Source: Liolophura sinensis
Lineage: Eukaryota; Mollusca; Polyplacophora; Chitonida; Chitonidae
Direction of reading: 5' to 3'
Length of the DNA: 60,000 nt
Assembly (NCBI RefSeq): GCF_032854445.1
Contig: NC_088299.1
Location: 8,737,608-8,797,607 of the forward strand
Within the stretch, counting starts at the first letter, position 1. Each line of letters starts with the position of its first letter. This document shows, one piece after another, positions 56,201 to 60,000 of the stretch. A model generated the notes under the pieces. It saw only the letters and a program-made list of their open reading frames with translations. It was not told the DNA's origin and made no database searches. The position numbers and the translations under genes were made by a program.

Positions 56201-59154
56201 TAATGTCGGAGGAGGATATTTAAACAAAACTTGAAAATCATCTGATCTGTATAAAATGTGGGCAATCCCAGCAATTTTTCCTGTTGAAGATATACTTTCA
56301 TGTCTAGAAAGCCTTGAAAAACATCAAGGTCTGACAAAATAAAAAGGCAAACTTTTATTATTATTTAATTTTTGGATGTTTTTGTATCACCTGGCTTGTA
56401 AAGCACTGAATGAAATTGGTATCGCCCTAAATCTATACTCAATACTCAATACATTTTTAAATGAGGAACTGGAGCTTAAATGAACTTGAAGCTAATAATT
56501 CACTTAGCACTGACCTATGTTTGTCAACTTGTCTTTTCATCAAAACGATCATGATATGGCATAGATTACCCAGCAGTATGACACATGACACGACCAGATA
56601 ACGTCATTCCATTTAAAGGGAGATAACTCACAATTTCCCGAGCAGCAGGTGTGTTGTCCTCCCAGATGTGTGATGTTAGAGACTCTCTCAGGAGACTGAG
56701 GGATGCAGTCACCAGCTGAAGGCTGCGCGGGACCCCAGATCTTGAATTCAACTGACAAGAAATGAAACATGAAATTCTAAAGAATGCAACACCACTCAGC
56801 AGAACAGTAGCCCTGAGTTGGAGAAATTATTCAGTACATTACCAGCTACACATAACCTAAAGGGATACAGAATCGTCACTGATTGGCTGGAGTGAGCTAG
56901 GCTAAGTTGGGTTTTAGGTACATGCACTATACATGTACATTTACTGAAACTGACCAAGTCTGCAGTGTCTAACCCAAGATATCCTTTAAGATCAAATACA
57001 CTTCAGCCTAAACTCATTTTTTTTTTTGTCTCCATTTTTTATTACATGTACATCAAGATGACCACCATGGGTAATATAAGAACATTAGAAAAAGGGAGCA
57101 TTAGGTTTATACAGTTATAATTAAACCATAAGAAAAAGACCACTGAGGTTAATGGGGAAAAAAAAAATCCAAAAATGAAATTAATGATAAGAAGAAAGAC
57201 ATTCAAACTGTATCTGAGAACAGCTCTACTTATTTTTCAAAAATTTTTATCACAAAGTTAAATGCAGTCAGATGTTTCGATTGTAGGCTGAGCTTTAAGG
57301 GCCATACTGATGATGTACAATCTGATATGTACTGTAAATCTTCAGCCTTTCCAACCACTAAAGCCGTTTTTTCCAGTGGAATTAACACTTACGCATATCA
57401 TTATTATGAAAATGATGCTAAAAATGACTCCTTTGTGCCATTAAAGATGCAACCATTATAAAACAGTGCAAATTATTTCTCTACCCCTCATAGTTCTCTC
57501 AAAATATTTAAAAGTATTGGTTACAGAGATGGTTGAAAAGGGTTAACCTTGAGAAGTGGCAGACTTGTGTCTAAGGTGAGGACACTGAACTGGGGGACGG
57601 TCATCTGCATGAGCTGTAGGGCATTCGTATCCTCAGCATCAGTCTGCTGGGGGTCACCCATTAAGGGAGACTGAGACCCTGACCTGGAAATATACAAATA
57701 CACAATGAGTCCATAACCATGGTTTTGTCACTGACAATATACTTATTATATATGCGTTTCCCCATGTTGAAGGTCAACAGGTTATCTGGGCCCAACTCGA
57801 CGAAGCCTACAAACATGTATGCATAACGATTACTGTAAAATCTTCAACCCTTTCAATCGCTAAAGCACTTTTTTTCAGTGAAATTTATGCATACAATGAC
57901 TGTGAGTGAGTGAGTGCTTGGGGTTTAACGTCGTACTTAACAATTTTTATTTAAATGATGCTAGAAATGATTTGTTTATGTCACTGAAGATGCAAGCTTC
58001 TTAAAACGGTGCAAATTATTTCTCTACACCTATAGTTCTCTCAGAATGTTTCAGAATATTGGCTGCAGAGGTGTTTATAAAGGTGGAAAAATTAAGTTAT
58101 GTCGAAAAGCGTAACAAAACCTTGCCATCCTTAGTACAACTGGGAACAAACGTGTAGATTGATGAAAATGGCTACAACTGGATACACTGGGTCCAGTTGA
58201 AACTGAGTCCAAAAATAAAACAAGTTTAATTCTGCACAACTGCTGAGTCAGAAAATGACAGTGCTAAAACCAGCACTAAATCAGGTGCGCCCAGTTGTGC
58301 CCAGTACCCCTAAATCCAATGGTTCTTAGTCACAAGATCCATCTGTGAGCAGCTTAAAACTCACTGCCCTCATACAGGTGAAATATTCTTGAATCTGGTG
58401 TTAAAAACAACAGTTAAATAAATAAATACATGTTACACTTGTGCATTTCCTACATGTATTCTCAGGTGTGCAGCATCTATTTAGGGAAAAGACTAACTCC
58501 AAACCAAAGCACGTAAGTCAAAAAAAAAAAAAATTTTAAGGGCTCCATAACATGAACAAAACATTAAAACAAAGAAATAATTTGTACAATTTGTCTCATC
58601 TGTTACATTATCTGCAGGAGACAAACACATCAGATGTATTCAACTTTACTACATTTTTTCAACAGTACTTCTCTTGAAATCCAACAGGTGAAAAATTACA
58701 ACATTACAACATTACAACAGTACAACATTAAATTACAGTTAAATGAATGAATAAATAAATAAATACGACATATCCTATTCTCAGATCAGAAGAATCTGCT
58801 TCACGGATGTAGAGTAGCTTCAAACCCAAACATGTCGATTTAAAAAATCCTCAAAACAATTTTATAGAACTTTGTTCAACAGACCAAAGCTGTTTTTCGT
58901 TTTTCTCTTTTTTTTTTTTTTTTTGTTTTTTTTGTTTACTAATTTAGATGAAAATGTAAATGAAGCAAGAATGACAAAGAAATTGAAAGATGACCTTGAC
59001 ATTGAGCCATTGGTTGAGCTGTCCTGATCTCTTCCATCACCACGGTGACGTCTTCCACTGTGACCAATAGCAGGAGGCCTGGGTTCTAAGGAGTGCACTG
59101 ATTGGCTAGAGCTGTTTTGAGAAGTAAATGATGACCCAGCAGGAGAACTGAAAT
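14143..59154 (-). CDS. RTTN: Rotatin, 41 exons in window (N-terminus outside)
   Basis: Armadillo-type protein of centrioles and basal bodies; in animals it is needed for centriole elongation, ciliogenesis and left-right patterning. Exons in transcript order: 58995-59154, 57548-57683, 56632-56751, 55780-55971, 54535-54747, 53915-54027, 52660-52771, 51370-51495, 50606-50722, 49430-49569, 48381-48552, 47472-47571, 46906-47003, 46178-46298, 45582-45678, 42620-42700, 41832-42026, 40348-40569, 39472-39681, 38967-39038, 37692-37826, 36772-36847, 35653-35781, 34873-34974, 34049-34207, 33301-33420, 32329-32503, 29954-30030, 29058-29187, 28328-28517, 27116-27483, 23601-23750, 22637-22819, 21192-21289, 20662-20739, 20162-20288, 18886-19097, 18148-18292, 17588-17707, 16722-16825, 14143-14286. 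They total 5,819 nt, or 1,938 residues plus TGA, with every phase consistent and all introns GT-AG. Rotatin-like landmarks: GRRHRGDGRDQDSS, MSYMGKGVTKAATLCL, LWAYRDPEVRAAGLG, INGGIW-type GGIWGAAFSILLDQSECS, LNAKLNLD, NLCFHTSNKPKLLAND and FNNQKAKNALK. Vertebrate rotatin is about 2,200 residues, so about 300 are missing to the right. The N-terminal rotatin domain is outside the window. Confidence 0.95.
16904..16976 (+). repeat. 18-bp tandem repeat
   Basis: Four to five nearly perfect copies of actgcattatacctaaca in the intron before the RTTN exon at 16722-16825. Noncoding. Confidence 0.85.
17903..18175. repeat. 52-bp tandem array of an RTTN splice donor
   Basis: Five units with an exact 52-bp period. 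Donor borders fall at 18147/18148 (real), 18095/96, 18043/44, 17991/92 and 17939/40. Each unit holds about 28 nt of exon end plus the donor. Four keep GT; the outermost reads GA on the - strand and is dead. Confidence 0.92.
18148..18292 (-). CDS. RTTN: RTTN exon with a five-fold donor array
   Basis: Encodes SNFLNEFSKLNP to LNLSFSTEGQQMICKIN, an armadillo-type helix repeat close to the C-terminus. Its last ~28 nt and the donor gtaagtgtg are the first unit of the 52-bp array at 17903-18175. Confidence 0.93.
18540..18662 (-). mobile_element. SINE-1 tail fragment
   Basis: Reverse tail gattggtgttttacgccgta, then caagaatatttcacttatatgac and gaagaaaccgggcaaaacct, ending in the acccacgaccatc region. 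Confidence 0.85.
19358..19651 (+). mobile_element. SINE-2 copy, slightly 5'-truncated
   Basis: Runs from ttagggtcgagtcacacctaag to the aaccccaaagacttgagcac tail, inverted relative to the copy at 3289-3615. Flanked by a candidate 10-bp target duplication tcaatgaatg (19348-19357 and 19652-19661). Confidence 0.75.
19912..20130 (+). mobile_element. MITE family M1, copy 1
   Basis: Left end ctatttcacctacagtttgg plus tatgtaaaaatgcactttc; right end cttaaggtgaaacacagta. These are the inverted termini of the clearer copy at 40063-40267. Confidence 0.55.
20936..21045 (-). mobile_element. SINE-1 tail fragment, diverged
   Basis: tttataccgtactcaggaat, gcagccagaattgcgatggg and gcagagcccagggtaaacca in reverse order, with a short internal deletion. 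Confidence 0.6.
21936..22270 (+). repeat. Dispersed ~330-bp repeat, copy 1
   Basis: Shares an ordered set of motifs with 41018-41352: poly-T then ctga, aatcaactttta, cttatgagg, agaaataac, taaaact, gtgatataccaa and gtcgatgcttatatacattt. Same orientation in both copies. Class unknown. Confidence 0.45.
23038..23076. repeat. Palindromic 19-bp repeat, two copies
   Basis: gggggaatccccaaatt occurs twice in tandem. Each unit contains the self-complementary ggggaatcccc, so the stretch can fold on itself. It is intronic. Confidence 0.8.
23158..23408 (+). mobile_element. SINE-1, full length but diverged
   Basis: Head gggggcctccgtggctgggt, middle acctgtggatggctgtgggt and tail gtcgtataagtgaaatactc with a CAAATAAA run. 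The two reverse-strand open frames here are artefacts. Confidence 0.85.
24280..27034 (+). repeat. 39-bp satellite in RTTN intron
   Basis: About 70 copies (including the gap) of tcagaatactatcctttaag plus tatatttctacgacttttg. Variants include atcatttaag, atcatgtaag, atcattttaag (+1 bp), and tatgac in place of tacgac. Because 39 is divisible by three, all frames can stay open for long stretches, producing false open frames of up to 230 codons. It fills most of intron 23751-27115 and abuts no splice site. Confidence 0.95.
25562..25761. other. Assembly gap of 200 N inside the satellite
   Basis: Exactly 200 Ns between two array units. The round size suggests a placeholder, so the true array length is unknown. 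Confidence 0.97.
27116..27483 (-). CDS. RTTN: Largest RTTN exon in the window
   Basis: 122 codons from LIDVDLLEAYCAEM to KENWQVVM, a helical armadillo-like stretch. It joins LHSLFS of the previous exon in phase 2 and DNAQIILKS of the next in phase 1. The intron that follows (23751-27115) is filled by the 39-bp satellite. Confidence 0.93.
27572..27826 (+). mobile_element. SINE-1, full length with altered head
   Basis: tagctcagttggtcagcgca A-box-like start, gagttcaagtcc B-box, and a full tail with AAATAAAT. Short flanking similarity (ttcagtag on both sides) suggests a target duplication. It lies 90 bp upstream (in transcript terms) of the largest RTTN exon. Confidence 0.85.
28583..28645 (-). 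mobile_element. SINE-1 tail fragment
   Basis: (TTTA)n, then gattggtgtattacgccgta and ctcaagaatatttcactta; only the last ~60 bp of the element. It is followed at 28646-28689 by a fragment of the SINE-2 tail (gcttggggttttatgtcata). Confidence 0.75.
29716..29806 (+). mobile_element. SINE-1 tail fragment
   Basis: gtgggtttccccccgggcac, then cataaagctggccgcagtca and gtgaaatattcttgagtacgg. Head absent. Confidence 0.8.
30378..32400. repeat. 86-bp array of RTTN exon end plus donor
   Basis: About 24 units, mostly 86 bp (some shorter by an internal deletion). On the - strand each holds cagtgtagccagcagtcccc, the ggctcacacgctacatcaca stretch, accaccatcact and the border cctag/gtaactacac, then tttttccacc. 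The unit next to the unique exon sequence is the functional exon end (border 32328/32329). The leftmost units are the most diverged. Confidence 0.93.
32329..32503 (-). CDS. RTTN: RTTN exon whose 3' end seeds the 86-bp array
   Basis: Encodes LSLVGLPALLALLHHSQFYQ (rotatin-like GLSLIG-type helix) and then a Ser/Thr-rich tail SVASSPPGSHATSQTTITTL. The tail coding sequence and the donor gtaactacac form the first unit of about 24 tandem copies. I chose the donor nearest the unique exon sequence. Its phase (one base) fits the next exon at 29954-30030. Confidence 0.9.
33757..33875 (+). repeat. Dispersed ~120-bp repeat, copy 4
   Basis: ttacagcataaagagtaaaac, aaatggtcacacataaatgg and tgaaatatggcctcttgtct match the copies near 1, 1742 and 4112 in the CYP3 introns. 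This is the only copy seen in RTTN. Confidence 0.5.
35934..36088 (-). mobile_element. SINE-1, 3' two thirds
   Basis: (TTTA)n, gattggtgtttgatgcctta, ccagcattatggtgggagga, acccgggggaaacccacgac and gttgctggcagaccttccca. It ends before the tRNA-like head. Confidence 0.85.
37993..38058 (+). mobile_element. SINE-1 tail fragment
   Basis: gtgggtttcctcccgtcata and ccatcgtcgtataagtgaaa, ending at attcttgaat. Confidence 0.8.
38433..38545 (+). mobile_element. SINE-1 tail fragment
   Basis: ccccgggctctgcctggtta, then ctggccgccgtcaaataagt, the gaaatatttttgagtacagc tail and CAAATAAATAAA. Confidence 0.8.
40063..40267. mobile_element. MITE family M1, best copy
   Basis: Terminal inverted repeats of about 30 bp: ctgtatttcaccaaaagttt at the left and agctttaggcgaaatacag at the right, both beside TA. 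The interior is AT-rich and noncoding. Related copies at 19912-20130, 45960-46153 and 52125-52310. Confidence 0.65.
40595..40775 (-). mobile_element. SINE-1 copy, diverged
   Basis: tttacaccatattaaagaat, accagcattatggtaggggg, gctggcagaccttcccatga and ggagccagcatgagctggg. It lacks the poly-AAAT end and the head. It starts about 25 bp after the RTTN exon ending at 40569. Confidence 0.75.
41018..41352 (+). repeat. Dispersed ~330-bp repeat, copy 2
   Basis: Same motif order as 21936-22270: poly-T then ctgatg, aatcaactgttac, ttatgaggctgtggg, agaaataact, ctaaaact, gcgatatctcag and tcgatgcatatatacatt. Noncoding. Confidence 0.45.
41446..41712 (-). mobile_element. SINE-1, full length with target-site duplication
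   Basis: Complete element in reverse, from (TTTA)n to the tRNA-like head (ctgagccacagaggcccc at the right). Flanked by the 12-bp direct repeat tctcctgttaga (41434-41445 and 41713-41724). Confidence 0.93.
42254..42396 (-). mobile_element. SINE-1 copy with internal deletion
   Basis: (TTTA)n, gattggtctttcattccgta, cattatgctgggagaaaaac, then cccacaaccatccgaaggtt. The segment that normally holds the tcacttatacgacgg stretch is missing. Confidence 0.8.
42701..45581. other. RTTN intron, mostly unremarkable
   Basis: About 2.9 kb between the exons at 45582-45678 and 42620-42700. Apart from the full-length SINE-1 at 43912-44178 I recognise nothing. The phases of the flanking exons fit together directly (two bases plus one), so no exon seems to be missing. 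Confidence 0.6.
43912..44178 (+). mobile_element. SINE-1, reference full-length copy (tRNA-headed)
   Basis: The best copy, 267 bp. Head ggggcctccgtggctcagtc with an A-box (tggctcagtcgg) and a B-box (gagttcaagtcc at 43989). Body gtctgccagcaacctgcgga. Tail gccgccgtcgtataagtgaa...gagtacggcgtaaaacacc, then (AAAT)n. Flanked by a perfect 12-bp target duplication aaaatgcacaga (43900-43911 and 44179-44190). The near-consensus sequence and intact duplication suggest a recent insertion. The tail resembles the Nin-DC-type core described from abalone and other metazoans; that identification is from memory. Confidence 0.95.
45960..46153 (-). mobile_element. MITE family M1, copy 3
   Basis: The right end tttaaggtgaaatacagt and the inner gaaactgcattttcaac match the M1 right terminus; the left end is poorly preserved. 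It ends about 25 bp from the RTTN donor at 46178. Confidence 0.5.
46178..46298 (-). CDS. RTTN: RTTN exon with a duplicated acceptor
   Basis: Encodes ENFTVYVPACLKILRHIAHH and SSSLRHRLAHDSALYHSLLR. The acceptor and first exon bases (tgcag then GAAAACTT) have a second copy about 73 bp upstream in the transcript, at 46350-46420. Confidence 0.92.
46278..46440. repeat. Two-copy duplication of an RTTN acceptor
   Basis: The real border is 46298/46299; a second copy has its border at 46371/46372 (period 73). Both read tgcag then GAAAACTT on the - strand and share the following tcaaaaca...gtattttaatatt sequence on +. Confidence 0.85.
47472..47571 (-). CDS. RTTN: RTTN exon with repeated acceptors
   Basis: Encodes VDGMQKVYGIFVSETVEPSV RKSAIEQLSIILQ (space inserted for length), matching the rotatin block with a KKVYDIF-like core and an AEQLAVI-like core. 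The acceptor ctgcag and the first ~30 exon bases recur four more times upstream in the transcript. Confidence 0.92.
47535..47940. repeat. 75-80-bp array of an RTTN acceptor
   Basis: Five full units and one partial. Acceptor borders at 47571/72 (real), 47650/51, 47725/26, 47800/01 and 47880/81. Each carries the exon start GTTGA-GG-ATGCAGAAGGTGT or a close variant. The first four keep AG; the fifth reads AA. Copies reading into their own exon fragment meet a stop within about 14 codons. Confidence 0.9.
48940..49045 (-). mobile_element. SINE-2 fragment, diverged
   Basis: gtatgtatacatgcttacgg, tttgacgtgatatgacgagg and cttcttgtcgcagggcgaga follow the order of SINE-2 at 3289-3615 with deletions. 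Confidence 0.5.
51277..51345 (-). pseudogene. RTTN: Decayed duplicate of an RTTN exon end
   Basis: ctctttgttagattctttca and ccaaaatatatcagtgctta copy the donor end of the exon at 51370-51495 (ctctttgttagagtctgaca...gccgaaatatatcagttctt). The donor position has mutated from GT to GA on the - strand, so the copy should not splice. Confidence 0.75.
51872..52022 (-). mobile_element. SINE-1, 3' half, close to consensus
   Basis: (TTTA)n, gattggtgttttacgccgta, acgacggcggccagcattat, ggcagagcccgggggaaaca and catccgcaggttgctg. The head is absent. Confidence 0.88.
52125..52310 (+). mobile_element. MITE family M1, copy 4
   Basis: Left end agtatttcacccaaagtttg plus gtaagtaaaaatacactttc, then ctgaccagaaattaatcaaa. 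The right terminus is not clear. Confidence 0.5.
53010..53800 (+). repeat. ~35-bp tandem array in RTTN intron
   Basis: About 22 units of gacaccccacccagtcacag plus tggagacacaaatgt, with small deletions. It sits between the exons at 52660-52771 and 53915-54027 and contains no exon sequence. Confidence 0.92.
54788..54980 (-). mobile_element. SINE-1 with internal deletion
   Basis: (TTTA)n and ggtgttttaatgtcatactc join directly to gcaggttgctgcacgacctt, skipping about 70 bp of the body. The tRNA-like head is present at the right end (tcagccaccgagacccc). Confidence 0.85.
55020..55272 (+). mobile_element. SINE-1, full length
   Basis: gggcctccgtggttgagtgg head, ctcaccaatgcgatcattgt, cttcctctccggccgtacat and the tgagtatggcgtaaaacaac tail. 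It lies only ~40 bp from the inverted copy at 54788-54980, so the two could pair in RNA. Confidence 0.9.
57330..58070 (+). repeat. ~500-bp spaced duplication flanking an RTTN exon
   Basis: 57335-57520 and 57833-58065 share ctgtaaa-tcttcagcc, ctaaagc, gtgcaaattatttctctacc and tagttctctcagaat in order. The RTTN exon 57548-57683 lies between the copies. The right copy contains an inserted SINE-2 tail fragment at about 57900-57947 (gagtgcttggggtttaacgt). Confidence 0.65.
58368..58433 (+). mobile_element. SINE-1 tail fragment, diverged
   Basis: gccctcatacaggtgaaata, ttcttgaatctggtgttaaa and (AAAT)n. Confidence 0.6.
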
Positions 59155-59764
59155 CTACAAACAAAACTAGATATATATGTATCCACCAGAATTTACTACA
59201 AGAAGACAGGCAAACAAGCTAAAGAGTAAAAGTCAGAATGACTAATTTTTCAGTCATTCTGACTTTTACTCTAGCTCGCTTGCCTTTCTTCTTGTAATAA
59301 ACTGGTAATAAACATTAAATTAAAATTTATTAAACTGTAATAAACATGGTGTATTCTAATACTTTTTTTGAACTTTCAGGAATAGATGAGGTATGGTTCA
59401 AGTTGGCGCCTTTTTTACCCCTTAAAATGAAGAAAAAGTAGAAAAAATGTCAAATTTCATGTTGTTCTTCTCTTTCTCTCTCTCTGCAAAGCTCAGGAAT
59501 TTTAGACCGAACAACGGCAAGCTGAGCAGTTGACCTAGATATTTTATTATTGCCTGACATACATGTAGCAATGTGCAGAAGGACGATGTATTATTCAGGG
59601 AGGTAAATGTACCAGCTGGTGTGCTGTGTGACACTTGATGTTTGAACGGTACTGTTTATTACATATGTATATTTACACATGGCCCACAACTGACTGCAGG
59701 GTAGAACGTAGAATCTAGCATTCAAACACACACATCTCGATTGTGAGAGGTACATCGTGAGAGA
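59155..59764. other. RTTN intron, no exon found
   Basis: Apart from the hairpin at 59194-59299 I see no exon here. The 70-codon reverse frame at 59422-59634 shows no rotatin similarity. The next upstream RTTN exon should lie beyond 60000. Confidence 0.6.
59194..59299. repeat. 48-bp-arm hairpin in RTTN intron
   Basis: Left arm 59194-59243 and right arm 59252-59299 are almost perfect reverse complements (tactacaagaag ... agtcagaatgact / agtcattctgact ... cttcttgtaata), with an 8-bp AT-rich loop. It is 40 bp upstream, in transcript terms, of the first visible RTTN exon. Confidence 0.9.
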
Positions 59765-60000
59765 TTTATTTATTTATTTGATTGGTGTTTTACGCCGTAC
59801 TCAAGAATATTTCACTTATACAAAGGCAGCCAGCATTATGGTAGGTGGAAACCGGGCAGAGCCCGGGGGAAACCCACGACCATCTGCAGGTTGCTGTCAG
59901 ACCTTCCCACGTACGACTGGAGAGGAAGCCAGCATGAGCTGGACTTGAACTCACAGCGACCGCATAGGTGAGAGATTCCTGGGTCATTACGCTGCGCTAG
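59765..60000 (-). mobile_element. SINE-1, near consensus, cut by window end
   Basis: (TTTA)n, gattggtgttttacgccgta, ggcagagcccgggggaaacc and ggacttgaactcacagcgac, running into the head (cattacgctgcgctag). Open frames on both strands here are repeat artefacts. Confidence 0.93.

Overview
This is a eukaryotic, intron-rich genomic window from an invertebrate. It is most likely a lophotrochozoan and probably a mollusc. That call rests on the repeat content (about 23 copies of a tRNA-headed SINE whose tail I associate with mollusc genomes, plus a second SINE ending in a short CACT-type tail), the moderate AT richness, and the divergence of the two genes from their vertebrate relatives. I cannot name the species from sequence alone.

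Two protein-coding genes lie tail to tail. On the + strand, positions 429-11192 hold the last nine exons of a cytochrome P450 of the CYP3 type (376 residues and the stop codon; the N-terminus lies left of the window). On the - strand, positions 59154 down to 14143 hold the last 41 exons of rotatin (RTTN), an armadillo-type centriole/basal-body protein (1,938 residues and the stop codon; roughly the first 300 residues lie right of the window). I placed all 50 exons by hand from protein similarity, GT-AG borders and intron phase. Every phase is compatible, so both genes look intact in this window. The two genes have no evident functional link.

Layout. 1-11.2 kb: CYP3-like gene, with tandem arrays in introns 5, 6 and 7, a tandem/dispersed repeat in intron 1, and a dead Tc1-type transposon with long inverted repeats in intron 8. 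11.2-14.1 kb: convergent intergenic/3'UTR region ending in a ~93-bp tandem array directly after the RTTN stop codon. 14.1-59.2 kb: RTTN, whose introns hold SINEs, MITE-like elements, a 2.8-kb 39-bp satellite with a 200-N assembly gap, an 86-bp array, a 52-bp array, a ~75-bp array and a 35-bp array. 59.2-60 kb: RTTN intron with a 48-bp-arm hairpin and a SINE running off the end.

The most striking observation is that many local tandem duplications are built from exon/intron junctions rather than from anonymous intron sequence. In CYP3 exons 5 and 7, and in RTTN at the junctions near 18148, 32329, 46298, 47571 and (decayed) 51370, the repeat unit contains a splice donor or acceptor with its flanking exon bases. 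This yields rows of 2 to about 24 splice-site copies. In addition, a short retroposon tail inserted exactly at the acceptor of CYP3 exon 7, and its target-site duplication copied that acceptor. I know of no named system that explains this.
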